From Streptomyces sp. NBC_01231 (lineage in GTDB: Bacteria; Actinomycetota; Actinomycetes; Streptomycetales; Streptomycetaceae): a DNA stretch of 64,000 nucleotides. Under the pieces are notes generated by a model. That model made no database searches, was not told the origin of the DNA, and worked only from the letters and a program-made list of their open reading frames with translations. Shown here piece after piece: positions 20,359-28,249 of this stretch. The position numbers and the translations under genes are program-made. Where the stretch lies: the NCBI GenBank assembly GCA_035999765.1, contig CP108521.1, positions 3,658,001-3,722,000 on the forward strand, read 5' to 3'. Numbering within the stretch: position 1 is the first letter of the stretch; every line of letters begins with the position of its first letter.

Positions 20359-20443
20359 TCACCCGAACCTATCATCGCGTCATTTCGGTCATCGGCGTTC
20401 GCCGGCCTGAGCACACCGGCCCCGCACACCCTGTACACCCTGT

Positions 20444-20755
20444 TCACCGCTTCTCCGCGCCCTGGTCGCCGGCGCCGCTCGAAGCGGTGCCGGGCGACGG
20501 GTTGTACATCTGCTCCTGCTGCTGTTGCTGCTTGTCCTGCTCGGCCTTCTGCTTCGCCAAGGTGGACTGGAGGAAGGACCAGCCGACGCAGCCGGCGCAC
20601 AGTACGGCCGCGATCGCGATGCCCGCGAACATTTTGCCGAACCGTTCGTCCGCGGTCCGCCGACCGCGCTGCGCGCCGAACAGCAGCGCGTCGCGCATCC
20701 GGCGCCGGCGCACCGCCACCGACTCCAGCAGCTGGCTGTCGTAGTCCCGTGCCAT
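20444..20755 (-). CDS. Small single-pass membrane protein of the type VII locus
   Basis: 103 residues from ATG 20755. A basic N-terminus (VAVRRRRMRDALLFGAQRGRR) leads to one membrane helix (GIAIAAVLCAGCVGWSF) and a short Gln-rich tail (KQQQQQEQMYNPSPG). Topology by the positive-inside rule puts the N-terminus in the cytoplasm. It lies 85 nt upstream of eccD on the same strand. I recognise it only as a T7SS-associated hypothetical; it could be an accessory subunit. Confidence 0.75.
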   Translation of the reverse strand: MARDYDSQLLESVAVRRRRMRDALLFGAQRGRRTADERFGKMFAGIAIAAVLCAGCVGWSFLQSTLAKQKAEQDKQQQQQEQMYNPSPGTASSGAGDQGAEKR

Positions 20756-20814
20756 TCAAGTCGTCCTGTGTAGGTGGGTCGGTTGGGAGGTTCCTGGGGA
20801 GGGCCTTCAGAGCG

Positions 20815-21294
20815 TCAGTCGCCCGGGGCCAGGCCGAGCCTCTTCCGCATGGCGGCGTACTTCTGCTTCAGCCGCAGGGCGGTGTGCTCGTCGAGTACGG
20901 CGAGACGGCCTGGGTCGGCGTTGTGCGCGAGGTCGGACGCCTTCACCAGCCGGGCGCCGGGGACGGCCAGAATCCGACTCGCGTACGCCTCCGGCTCCTC
21001 GTCCGGCTGTTTGGTCATGGCCCGGACGACGTCCTTGGTGTGCTGCGACAGCGCGGCTGTTTCCAGCCACTGCTCGCTGAGCACACCGTCCTCCAGGGCG
21101 TCGTGCAGCCAGGCAGCCGCGACCAGCTCATCGCCCCCGCCGCGGGCACGTACGCCCTCGGCGACGGCCGACAGATGCTCGGCGTAGGGCCGTCCGGCCT
21201 TGTCCGTCTGCCCGGCGTGCGCGGCACGGGCGACGGTCTCGACCTCGCTCAGACTCATCTCCGCCCCGGTCCCGGACGGCCTCTCCTGCGGCAT
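20815..21294 (-). CDS. RSH-type HD-domain phosphohydrolase (small alarmone hydrolase-like)
   Basis: 159 residues from ATG 21294, chosen because AGGGGGG sits 6 nt upstream; a later ATG at 21258 (SLSEVETVARAAH) is possible. The chain has the motifs of RelA/SpoT-Homologue hydrolase domains: AARAAHAGQ-like helix (ARAAHAGQ), RPYAEHL, HDALED (metal-binding HD and catalytic ED, ~residues 63-68), VRAMTK, and LVKASDLAHNAD, which matches the KxxDxxHN motif. These residues coordinate Mn2+ and hydrolyse (p)ppGpp in MESH1/SAH enzymes; activity here is inferred. No synthetase domain is attached. A decayed paralogue lies at 11562. The same island encodes a toxin with an alarmone-synthetase-like domain. Confidence 0.8.
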   Translation of the reverse strand: MPQERPSGTGAEMSLSEVETVARAAHAGQTDKAGRPYAEHLSAVAEGVRARGGGDELVAAAWLHDALEDGVLSEQWLETAALSQHTKDVVRAMTKQPDEEPEAYASRILAVPGARLVKASDLAHNADPGRLAVLDEHTALRLKQKYAAMRKRLGLAPGD

Positions 21295-21389
21295 GCGCAT
21301 CCCCCCTGGCTTCGCTTCCGCAACATAAGACATGAACGCGCCACGCGTACAGCCGGGCACGGGAGCGTTCGGGAGCCTCTCACGGCTTC

Positions 21390-22589
21390 TCACACCCCGC
21401 CCGACAAACCCGTCACGATCATGAAGAGCACCCACAGCACCGGGACGAACGCGACGTACGCCCGCGGCCGTCGGTGGATGGGGACGCCGGGGTCGTAGCG
21501 CGGGCCGAGCGTCCCCGGCCCCGGGGCCGGGAGTTGCTTCACCTTGCGCACGGCGAGAAGGTTCCTCACCAGCGTCAACGGGGCGAAGACGAACAGGGAG
21601 AAGGGACTCCACCAGCCCACGCAGAGCGTGTGGGTGGTCAGCGTCCGGTGCACGGCCAGCCCGCAGGTCATGCACATCGGGCCGTCCATCCGCTTGAACC
21701 CCATGAAGATGACGAGGCCTCGATGGGCCCGGAAAGTGACGTCCGCGGCGGGGGAACCTCCGCAGAACCTGCACATCAGTTGGGTGGGGCGGAGGGTGGG
21801 GGCGAGTGGGGTCGGCTCGGTGGCGGGTGGGGCTGCGGCTGTGGCTTTGGACGGAGGCTGGTCCGCGTCGGCCCGCGGCTGACCGATGGAAGGGTCGGCG
21901 AACCAGGCGCGCAGCGACGCCGCGACGGCGTCGAGGAGTCCGCTCTCCACCGCCTCGGCGATCGTCCCGTCGCTGAAGTGCTCCCCGCGCACGAGCGTGG
22001 TGGCGGCACGCACGGCGTCGGCGGGCCGCAGCCGTCCGGCCGGCGACACCTCGGGCATCGGGCTGTCCGTCCACCGGTACTCGGGGGTGACCGCGCCGAC
22101 GCGGTGCAGGGAGGCGACGGCGCGCTGAAGTGGCTTGCTGTAGAGGGGGAACGGCACGTGAATGGCACCGCTCGGCAACGTGTGCCCCCCGCCCCACTTC
22201 ACGTCCCGGTCCTCGTCCGTGAGCGCGTCGAAGGCGTCGGCGAGTTCCTGCCACGCCGCCGCGTCGTCACGGTCGAGCTGGGCGAGCAGGCGCCGGTCGT
22301 CAGCTGGGGTGACGACGCGGGAGAGTTCCTCGAGCGCGGCGACGTCCGGAGCCTCGGTGACCCGCCCGACACCGGGTTCGTGGCTGAGCAGGTTGAGGAC
22401 GCCGAGGGGGGTGAGGCCACGTTCATGGGCCTCACGGACCTTCGTGTACCACTCCATCCCGGCGTCGTAGGCGGCGCTGCTGCTCGCCTTCCGGTTGATC
22501 CACTCGACGTCGGTGCCATCGCCCCAGGCGTATCCGACGACCTCGCCGTCGGGGGCGGTGACGGTGATGTAGTGCACGGGGTCGGTCAT
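21390..22589 (-). CDS. Membrane protein with N-terminal module shared with the downstream immunity-like genes and a zinc-ribbon segment
   Basis: 399 residues from ATG 22589 (MTDPVHYITVTAPDG). Residues ~5-75 (YITVTAPDGEVVGYAWGD ... WYTKVREAHERGLTPLGVL) clearly resemble the proteins encoded at 22595 and 23025 (YFTVVDKQGGAVLGYVWAG ... RLMEAKERDVLPSQAL), so the three share a domain. A ~170-residue soluble part follows, then a CRFC...CMTC cysteine pair set typical of a zinc ribbon, and two hydrophobic stretches at the end (WWSPFSLFVFAPLTLV and AYVAFVPVLWVLFMIVTG). Start-to-stop distance from the upstream gene is 5 nt, indicating one operon with the toxin. Probably part of the toxin's immunity set; not proven. 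Confidence 0.78.
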   Translation of the reverse strand: MTDPVHYITVTAPDGEVVGYAWGDGTDVEWINRKASSSAAYDAGMEWYTKVREAHERGLTPLGVLNLLSHEPGVGRVTEAPDVAALEELSRVVTPADDRRLLAQLDRDDAAAWQELADAFDALTDEDRDVKWGGGHTLPSGAIHVPFPLYSKPLQRAVASLHRVGAVTPEYRWTDSPMPEVSPAGRLRPADAVRAATTLVRGEHFSDGTIAEAVESGLLDAVAASLRAWFADPSIGQPRADADQPPSKATAAAPPATEPTPLAPTLRPTQLMCRFCGGSPAADVTFRAHRGLVIFMGFKRMDGPMCMTCGLAVHRTLTTHTLCVGWWSPFSLFVFAPLTLVRNLLAVRKVKQLPAPGPGTLGPRYDPGVPIHRRPRAYVAFVPVLWVLFMIVTGLSGGV

Positions 22590-22594
22590 GATGC

Positions 22595-23032
22595 TCAGGC
22601 CTGGGGGCCGGTACCTCCATGGAGTGTTCGCCGGTGGCCCTGGGCGAGGGCCTCTACCGCGGCGGCGTTCGGGGCGGCGGCCAGGGATTCGGGCAGGGCC
22701 CGTCCGCGGTTTCCCTCCGGGTCGGCCAGCATCTCCGCGAGGGCCTGGGACGGCAGGACGTCCCGCTCCTTGGCCTCCATCAGCCGCGCGTACCAGTAAC
22801 CGCCCTCGGCGAGAGCCCGACCTCCGGCGGCCTCGCACGGTTCCCACATCGCGGCGTCGTCCTCGTCGCCGGCCCACACGTAACCGAGAACCGCGCCGCC
22901 CTGCTTGTCGACCACCGTGAAGTAACGCACCGGCTTGTCGGTGCGGTTCCGGTATCGCGGCGGACCCGACACGAGGTTGAAGTGCACGTCATCGTTGAAG
23001 CGCGGGTTGATCGGTCGCTGTTCGTTAGTCAC
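22595..23032 (-). CDS. Small immunity-like protein, tandem paralogue 2
   Basis: 145 residues from GTG 23032, overlapping the stop of the upstream paralogue by 8 nt (GTGACTAA), so translation is likely coupled. Sequence: PINPRFNDDVHFNLVSGPP, RYRNRTDKPVRYFTVV, GGAVLGYVWAGDEDDAAMW, WYARLMEAKERDVLPSQALAEML. The first ~40 codons are almost identical at DNA level to the gene at 23025. Soluble, acidic, no signal peptide. Placement directly behind a secreted toxin suggests immunity; the family is not one I can name. Confidence 0.75.
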   Translation of the reverse strand: MTNEQRPINPRFNDDVHFNLVSGPPRYRNRTDKPVRYFTVVDKQGGAVLGYVWAGDEDDAAMWEPCEAAGGRALAEGGYWYARLMEAKERDVLPSQALAEMLADPEGNRGRALPESLAAAPNAAAVEALAQGHRRTLHGGTGPQA

Positions 23033-23426
23033 CCTGAGCAAGAGCCTCGACCACGCCGGCGTTCGGGGCGTCAGTGAGGGAGCCGGGCAAAGGCCGACCC
23101 CTACCGCCCGGCTCCGGGCCGTCGTACAGCTCAGCGAGAGCCTGGGACGGTCGAATGCCCCGGGCCTTGGCCTCACGCAGCCGACTGATCCAGGACATGC
23201 TCTCGTTCGCCCCCACGGGTCCGGCGGCCTGCCGCGGTTCAAACGCAGCAGCATCGTCCTCGTCGCCGGCCCACAGGTAGCCGAGGACCTCGCCATCCTG
23301 CTTGCCGACCACCGTGAAGTAACGCACCGGCTTGTCAGTGCGGTTCCGGTATCGCGGCGGACCCGACACGAGGTTGAAGTGCACATCATCGTTGAAGCGC
23401 GGGTTGATCGGTTGTTCATCACTCAT
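23025..23426 (-). CDS. Small immunity-like protein, tandem paralogue 1 (adjacent to the ADP-ribosyltransferase toxin)
   Basis: 133 residues from ATG 23426 (MSDEQPINPRFNDD); an in-frame ATG at 23465 would add 13 residues but the paralogue starts at the equivalent of 23426. It follows the toxin stop by 45 nt, the classic place for a cognate immunity gene. Sequence features match the paralogue at 22595, with ESMSWISRLREAKARGIRPSQ in the second half. No catalytic or membrane motif. Tandem duplication of an immunity gene is common where toxin tips are exchanged; the inference here rests on position only. Confidence 0.77.
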   Translation of the reverse strand: MSDEQPINPRFNDDVHFNLVSGPPRYRNRTDKPVRYFTVVGKQDGEVLGYLWAGDEDDAAAFEPRQAAGPVGANESMSWISRLREAKARGIRPSQALAELYDGPEPGGRGRPLPGSLTDAPNAGVVEALAQGD

Positions 23427-23471
23427 GGCGTCGTCCACATTCCTCTTGCTTGGGCTGATCTGCAACGAAGG

Positions 23472-26285
23472 CTACGGCTTTGGCCTCGGCAGAATCTCCC
23501 CGTATACATGCCACTTGCCCATCGTGTCCTGGAAGACGCGCGTCACCTTGTACTCGGAGCCCTTGGCGAGGAGCAGCTCGCGTTCCCCCTTGACCTGGGT
23601 GATGGACTCCAACCAGAGGGCGGGGGTGCCCTTCGGCGCCCGCAGGTGCATCCACACGGGCTTCTGGTCGAACGGGGGCGGTGGCGTCTTACCGAGTGCC
23701 GTGGAGGTGAACGCCTTGTCGTCGAACACACCGCCCTGCATGTCCGCCGGTGACTTCAGCGGCTGGCCGTCGATCCTGATGTGGTCGACCCCGGTGCCCC
23801 GCACGACCATGACGTCCTCGGGCACGGGACGGGCATCCATGATCTCGTCCATGTTCTTGATGGTGTCGCGGATGTGTGGGGGCGCGTCCGTGTCGAAGCG
23901 GAGATGGTTGTTGATCGGGTCGTAGGCCGAACCGGTGTAGGTGACGACCCCACTCCTCGTCTCGGGGTCGAGCCCTCTCATGAACTCGTCCCAGTACGCG
24001 TTGCCATAGGCCAGGCCCGCCTCGTTGCTGACGCTTGGCGCGGGGTTCGTGCCACGCGCCAGTTCGGCCTCGGCCACCGCGTGCTTCTCCGCGTCGGTGG
24101 CCAGGTGGTTGAAGTCGTCCACCGACATGTGCGGCTGGTAGCCGAACGACTCCCCGGCCCCACTGCCCGGCACGTCCGCGCCCTGATGCCCCGGAGCGAC
24201 CGGACCCTCGGTGCCGTGGTGGGCGGCGGCGTCCCCGACGTCCGCATGGTCGCCGACGTGCGCGGCGTCGTCCGCGTGACCGACACCGTCGTCACCGTGA
24301 CCGGCACCGTGCGCGGCGTCATCGGTGTGACTGCCGCCCGGGGTGTCGTGACCCGTGCCGTGCGGGGTGTCCGGGGTGCCGTGACCGCCGGTGCCCGGGA
24401 CGTCATGACCGCCGGTGTGCGGCATCGTCGTCGGGACCTCGTGCGCGGGGGCTGCCGCGCCCTGGTGGTACCACGGGGCCCCGGCCCCCGGGTGGCCGAC
24501 GCCGCCGGGAACGTCGTTACCGCCGATGTGCGGCGTCGACGTCGGGGGTTCGTGCGGCGTGGTGGTCGGCGCCTGGTCGTACGCGGACGGCGACGGCGCC
24601 TGGTCGTACGGGGATCCCGACGGCGCGTGACCGTACGGCGACCCCGACGGCGTCTGAGCGTACGGGTTCGTACCCGGCGTCTGGTCGTACGCGGACGAGG
24701 AAGGCACGTGGTCGTACGGCGACCCCGACGGCGCGTGGCTGTAAGGGGACCCCGACGGCGCGTGGCCGTACGGCGACCCCGACGGCGCATGGTCGTACGC
24801 GCCCGGCGACGGCGTCGTGTCGAAAGCACCACCCGGCGTGTGGCTCGCGGCCGCGGCGGGAGTGCTCGTGGGCGCGTTGTAGTGGCCGGCGTCGGGCGCG
24901 GCGTAGTGCCCGGGGTTGTCGACCGTGTGCGCGGCCCCGTCGGCGCCCGCGTGGCTCCCGGCGTACGACGGGGTGGGGGCGCCCTGGGTCGTCCAGTGGG
25001 CCGGAAGCGTCGGCGTGGTCCCATGGGGAACCGTCGGCGTGTTCGTCTCGTAGTGCACCGGAGTCGTGTCGAGGGAGCCGTTGGGCGAGATGAGGTTGCC
25101 GTTCGGGTCCATCAGGCGGCCGTCGGGCAGGCTGACGGCTCCGTCCGGGAGGGTGGGGATGTCGATGTTCCCGACGCCCTTCAGCCCCTTCGCGATGTCG
25201 CCGATCTTCGACAGACCCGCACCCGCACCCTTGGCGATGTACGTCATCGGGTCGATCACGCGACCCGCCTTGCCGGCCACCGACAGCACCTTCGCCACCG
25301 CGCCCGCCTTGCCGGCACCCGCCGCCGCACCACCCGCACCACCCGTGAACACCGTGGTCAGGACGTTGAAAGTGACCGCACCGGCCGCACGACCAGGGTT
25401 CTTGCCCCACTCGTCCCAGGCGACCAGCGCCTTGCCCGTCTCCTTCATCGCCGTACGCGAATCACGGATCCACGACGGGAGCTTGTCGTCCGGCAACGTC
25501 CAGAACATCGCCCCCAGACCCGGAACGGAGGACAGCGCCAGACCGGTCGCCAACTGCGCCAGACCCTTCCACGCCTGCCCCATCGCGTCCCAGCCACCGA
25601 ACCCGACCAGCGTGCCCAGACCCTTGATCGTCCCCCAGACACCATCCACGATCAGGCCGTCCCACACGAACGACTTCACCCAGTGGCCGACCTCGTACCA
25701 CTTGTGCTTCTCCTCCACCGGGTCACCCCAGGGAAGCTTCGCGTCCTTCAGATCATCCGCCGCGAACCCGTACTGATCCTTACGGTCCGAGCCGTCCCCC
25801 GCGACCATCTGCGTCCCGCCCCACAGGGCAGTGATCGTGTTGTGGCAGGTCCGCTCCGCCGCCCAGAACGCCGCCACCGTCGCCGTGATGTCATCCCGGA
25901 TCTGATTGTGCTCGTCGACCTTGTCGCCGTCGTACTCCCACTCGTCATCGTCCTTGACCGACGAGACGAACGTCGTGGCCTTGGCCTTCAGCTCCTCCAA
26001 CTTCGTGACAAGAGGCTGGACTTCGGTGGCGTACGACGACAACGCACCGGAGACGGTCTCGAGGTCGGTGGCGAAATCGTCCGCTCTCTCCTTCACCGGC
26101 TTGGTCGTCGCGAACAACTGCTCCGCCTCCGGAGCCGTGTAGTACGCCGACAACCCCTGGAACTGGGAATGGACGTCAGCACCCGTACTCCGGACATGCG
26201 TCGCGTCCTTCTTCAGGTCCGCGTAATCCGTCTCCAGCTGCGGCAAGTTGCCCGTGAACTGAGGAATCTTTTCCGGCTGGATCAC
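23472..26285 (-). CDS. Type VII-secreted polymorphic toxin with C-terminal ADP-ribosyltransferase domain
   Basis: 937 residues from GTG 26285, overlapping the upstream gene by GTGA. Residues 1-372 are a helical export/trafficking module ([13 protein letters not shown]...) shared, identical as far as I can see, with the toxin at 31348. A Gly/Ala-rich and LPDG linker follows, then nine tandem 9-residue repeats (type YDHAPSGSP), and a His/Gly/Asp-rich stretch. The last ~200 residues are an R-S-E class ADP-ribosyltransferase: Arg829 in VVRGTG, the STS-like FTSTAL with Ser861, and the ExE motif Glu901-Arg-Glu903 in GERELL. Spacing fits the ADP-ribosyltransferase exoenzyme (VIP2/C3-like) family. 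Target protein unknown. Encoded with WXG100-like partners upstream and immunity candidates downstream. Confidence 0.87.
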   Translation of the reverse strand: MIQPEKIPQFTGNLPQLETDYADLKKDATHVRSTGADVHSQFQGLSAYYTAPEAEQLFATTKPVKERADDFATDLETVSGALSSYATEVQPLVTKLEELKAKATTFVSSVKDDDEWEYDGDKVDEHNQIRDDITATVAAFWAAERTCHNTITALWGGTQMVAGDGSDRKDQYGFAADDLKDAKLPWGDPVEEKHKWYEVGHWVKSFVWDGLIVDGVWGTIKGLGTLVGFGGWDAMGQAWKGLAQLATGLALSSVPGLGAMFWTLPDDKLPSWIRDSRTAMKETGKALVAWDEWGKNPGRAAGAVTFNVLTTVFTGGAGGAAAGAGKAGAVAKVLSVAGKAGRVIDPMTYIAKGAGAGLSKIGDIAKGLKGVGNIDIPTLPDGAVSLPDGRLMDPNGNLISPNGSLDTTPVHYETNTPTVPHGTTPTLPAHWTTQGAPTPSYAGSHAGADGAAHTVDNPGHYAAPDAGHYNAPTSTPAAAASHTPGGAFDTTPSPGAYDHAPSGSPYGHAPSGSPYSHAPSGSPYDHVPSSSAYDQTPGTNPYAQTPSGSPYGHAPSGSPYDQAPSPSAYDQAPTTTPHEPPTSTPHIGGNDVPGGVGHPGAGAPWYHQGAAAPAHEVPTTMPHTGGHDVPGTGGHGTPDTPHGTGHDTPGGSHTDDAAHGAGHGDDGVGHADDAAHVGDHADVGDAAAHHGTEGPVAPGHQGADVPGSGAGESFGYQPHMSVDDFNHLATDAEKHAVAEAELARGTNPAPSVSNEAGLAYGNAYWDEFMRGLDPETRSGVVTYTGSAYDPINNHLRFDTDAPPHIRDTIKNMDEIMDARPVPEDVMVVRGTGVDHIRIDGQPLKSPADMQGGVFDDKAFTSTALGKTPPPPFDQKPVWMHLRAPKGTPALWLESITQVKGERELLLAKGSEYKVTRVFQDTMGKWHVYGEILPRPKP
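24555..24797 (-). repeat. Nine in-frame 27-bp tandem repeats inside the toxin linker
   Basis: Exactly nine 27-nt units encode nonapeptides Y-x-(H/Q)-x-P-S-x-x-P/A ([81 protein letters not shown]). They are absent from the sister toxin. Copy number is likely variable between strains. Confidence 0.92.
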
Positions 26286-26674
26286 GACTTGCCCACCCCT
26301 GGCATGTCCAGCTTCGGCTCGGCCAACGCCTTGCGCTGCGCCTCCGACGCCATCTCCTGGTCACCGTTCAGATAGGCCGTCGTCGCATCCACCGCACCCT
26401 GCAACGACTTTCCCGCCCGGGCCGCGACGTACTGCAGATCCTTCGACGCCCGCTCCGCATACTGGGACAACGCGAGAGCCACCAGTCCGCCCGCGGGCTT
26501 CTCGCCGCCCTCACCACCGCCGCCGCCCTCGGCGGAAATGGTGCCCGCACTCGTCGCCGCCGACGTCAGGTGCTTCCCGAACGCCTTCGCGTACTTCTCC
26601 AGGTCGGACGCCGTATCACCGGTCGTCTTCAACACACTGGAAATACCTTGCGGCTTCAGATCCCAGCCGGGCAC
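26282..26674 (-). CDS. DUF6507-like small helical ESX protein, module 1
   Basis: 130 residues from GTG 26674 ([18 protein letters not shown]). Two long amphipathic helices are interrupted by a Gly-rich loop ([15 protein letters not shown]), the size and shape of WXG100 superfamily proteins although no WxG turn is present. It overlaps the toxin start by GTGA, so toxin and partner are translationally coupled; a chaperone or co-secreted partner of the toxin's N-terminal helical domain is likely. The sister copy at 34818 differs at several positions (KHLTSAATS versus EHLTSAASS, and a shorter Gly loop). Confidence 0.78.
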   Translation of the reverse strand: MPGWDLKPQGISSVLKTTGDTASDLEKYAKAFGKHLTSAATSAGTISAEGGGGGEGGEKPAGGLVALALSQYAERASKDLQYVAARAGKSLQGAVDATTAYLNGDQEMASEAQRKALAEPKLDMPGVGKS

Positions 26675-26726
26675 CGAAAACCCCCGTTTTCCTGAACTTC
26701 CGTGAACCTGAACTCGAACCTGTCCG

Positions 26727-27041
26727 TCAGCCGATGTTGTCGACCGCGGCCTTCGCCCGCTGGATCGTCGACTGCGCCGTACCGTCGTTCTTCTCCAGCG
26801 TCGACTTCAGCAGACCGATGATGCTCTTCACCTCGTTCGAGGCGTTGTTCCACCGCTGTTCCTTGCCGTGGTACTCGTCCGCCACACCATCCGCCGTGAA
26901 GTCCGCCATCGCCGCCTTCACCTGACGGTCACGGCTCGCGATCACCTCTTCCAGACGGCCGATCACCACCTGGATGTTCGACTGCGCATCCGCAGACGCA
27001 CCCGTGTCGTACGACCGACGATCAGCACCCGAACCCGCCAT
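26727..27041 (-). CDS. ESAT-6-like protein, module 1
   Basis: 104 residues from ATG 27041; GGGGAG lies 9-14 nt upstream. Predicted helical hairpin ([23 protein letters not shown] ... [22 protein letters not shown]), with a YHGKEQRW turn in place of a canonical WxG. The protein is identical to the one at 35251. ESAT-6/WXG100 family members are exported by EccC-type systems as dimers. I recall similar streptomycete proteins being annotated as pore-forming ESAT-6 family proteins. Part of the module 1 operon. Confidence 0.85.
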   Translation of the reverse strand: MAGSGADRRSYDTGASADAQSNIQVVIGRLEEVIASRDRQVKAAMADFTADGVADEYHGKEQRWNNASNEVKSIIGLLKSTLEKNDGTAQSTIQRAKAAVDNIG

Positions 27042-27116
27042 CACACACCACTCCCCGAGAGTCGAAAGAAAGTCCACGCAGAGGGCCCCTGGAGCAGAGG
27101 CCTGCGGAAGGGACGC

Positions 27117-27443
27117 TCAGCGAAAGCGGGCCGCGTCGAAGTTCGCGGCCCCCATCTGCTGCTTCGCGTTGTCACCCTGCTCCTGATCACCCGAGCTGAA
27201 CGCCGAGTCCATCCCGGACTGACCACCGAGGATCGCCGCCAGCGAGGAGTTCAGGTCGGAAGTGATCCGGTCCGCCCGCCCCTTGAACTGGTCGAACATC
27301 GCCCGGCCCGAGCCATTGAACTTGCCCTCCAACGGCGTCGCCGCCTGCACCAACTGCCGGATCAGCGACCCGAGATCATCACTCGAGCCCCGCGAATCAC
27401 GCTGCAACTGCGACAGCGTCTGCGCACCCATGTCGAACTTCAT
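27117..27443 (-). CDS. WXG100-like secretion target, module 1
   Basis: 108 residues from ATG 27443 with GGGGGAGG upstream, the first gene of the module 1 operon. Helix-turn-helix hairpin: DLGSLIRQLVQAATPLEGK, turn FNGSG (F-x-G instead of W-x-G), MFDQFKGRADRITSDLN. The tail (FSSGDQEQGDNAKQQMGAANFD) may contain the secretion signal. Identical in sequence to the protein at 35620. Together with the 26727 product it may form the heterodimer recognised by EccC. Confidence 0.87.
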   Translation of the reverse strand: MKFDMGAQTLSQLQRDSRGSSDDLGSLIRQLVQAATPLEGKFNGSGRAMFDQFKGRADRITSDLNSSLAAILGGQSGMDSAFSSGDQEQGDNAKQQMGAANFDAARFR

Positions 27444-27511
27444 CACGCCTCCCCCGTACGGGCTTCCGCGGCGACCGCTCACCGGCCCGCCGCAGGAGTT
27501 ACTTCCAGCCA

Positions 27512-27541
27512 TCTCTATCAACCCTGCAATTGCCTGCGCAA
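27512..27541 (-). promoter_or_regulatory. Predicted promoter of ESX module 1 with overlapping inverted repeat
   Basis: On the minus strand TTGCGC (27541-27536), an 18-nt spacer and TAGAGA (27517-27512) precede the WXG100-like gene by ~70 nt. GATTGC-gcag-GCAATT overlaps the -35 and spacer. The same arrangement occurs upstream of module 2, which is the main support. Confidence 0.65.
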
Positions 27542-27738
27542 TCGGGGTTCCCGGCACGCACAGAAGCACCACAACTCGGCCGGGATCCCGTTACCGGAGA
27601 GCCGGGCAGGGCCGCTCGCGGATCCGTTCAGCGTCGCCATGAGTCGGTGATGGCCGAGTTGATGGACCCGGGCCGCTTCGGCGGCCGGGATCTCTGCATC
27701 GAGCACCCGAGCCCACCAGTACTGAGCGCGAAACCGGC

Positions 27739-28149
27739 CTATGCCTCATCAACCGCCTGGTCGGCGGCTTCGTTGGCGCGGTCGATCTCGGCCATGTGCT
27801 CCTCCGCCCAGGTCCGAAGCCCCACGAGCGCTGCTTCCAGGGACAGTCCGAGTCCGGTGAGCCGGTAGAAGACCCGTGGCGGCACGGTCGGTTCGACCCG
27901 GCGCGACACCAGCCCGTCGCGGGTCAGGCTTCGCAGCGTCACGGACAGCATCTTCTGCGAGACGCCGGGCATCCGGCGTCTCAGCTCCGCGAAGCGCACC
28001 TCGTCCGGTGCGGCATCGGCGAGCGTCTTGACGGCCATGGACGTCCACTTCGTCCCTATGCGGTCCAGCAACTGCCGCGTCGGGCACCGGGGATCGAACA
28101 GATCACCGCGCACCCCACGACCGGCGGCCCGGGCTCCTCGGGTGGTCAC
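27739..28149 (-). CDS. HxlR-family transcriptional regulator
   Basis: 136 residues from the start at 28149 (shorter starts possible because the first ~18 residues are variable). HxlR signature: CPTRQLLDRIGTKWTSMAV, then VRFAELRRRMPGVSQKMLSVTLRSL as the winged-helix recognition region, and DGLVSRRVEPTVPPRVFYRLT as the wing. HxlR proteins are dimeric repressors or activators that often sense reactive electrophiles or redox state and commonly control a divergent enzyme gene, here the alpha/beta hydrolase at 28250. The 100-bp shared intergenic region holds a palindrome. Not related to type VII secretion; it sits between the two ESX modules. Confidence 0.9.
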   Translation of the reverse strand: MTTRGARAAGRGVRGDLFDPRCPTRQLLDRIGTKWTSMAVKTLADAAPDEVRFAELRRRMPGVSQKMLSVTLRSLTRDGLVSRRVEPTVPPRVFYRLTGLGLSLEAALVGLRTWAEEHMAEIDRANEAADQAVDEA

Positions 28150-28216
28150 CTATACCTCACCACCCTCCTTGAAAGTGCCGTCTAGGCAGCGATCCACCAG
28201 TTACCTATCGTTCTGT

Positions 28217-28233
28217 GGTCACCAATGGTAACC
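28217..28233. promoter_or_regulatory. Palindromic candidate operator for the HxlR regulator
   Basis: GGTCACC-AAT-GGTAACC has half-sites matching at 6 of 7 positions by dyad symmetry, placed 16 nt before the hydrolase ATG. A further gttacc half-site is at ~28199-28204. Confidence 0.5.
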
Positions 28234-28249
28234 AGTCGGAGGTATCGCC

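Larger units (their letters stand above)
25170..27541 (-). repeat. Duplicated ESX export block, copy 1
   Basis: From the promoter through three small ESX genes and the first 372 codons of the toxin, this block is repeated at 33706-36022 in the same orientation, with nearly identical DNA through most of its length (short divergent stretches in the 27060-27116 spacer, the DUF6507 Gly loop and the leader). Homology stops abruptly after codon 372 (KGLKGVG then N in one copy, A in the other, then IDIPTLP). Confidence 0.9.

Noticed and set aside
24555..24797. Possible CRISPR array
   Set aside because: Units are in-frame 27-bp tandem repeats without unique spacers, encoding nonapeptides in the toxin linker.
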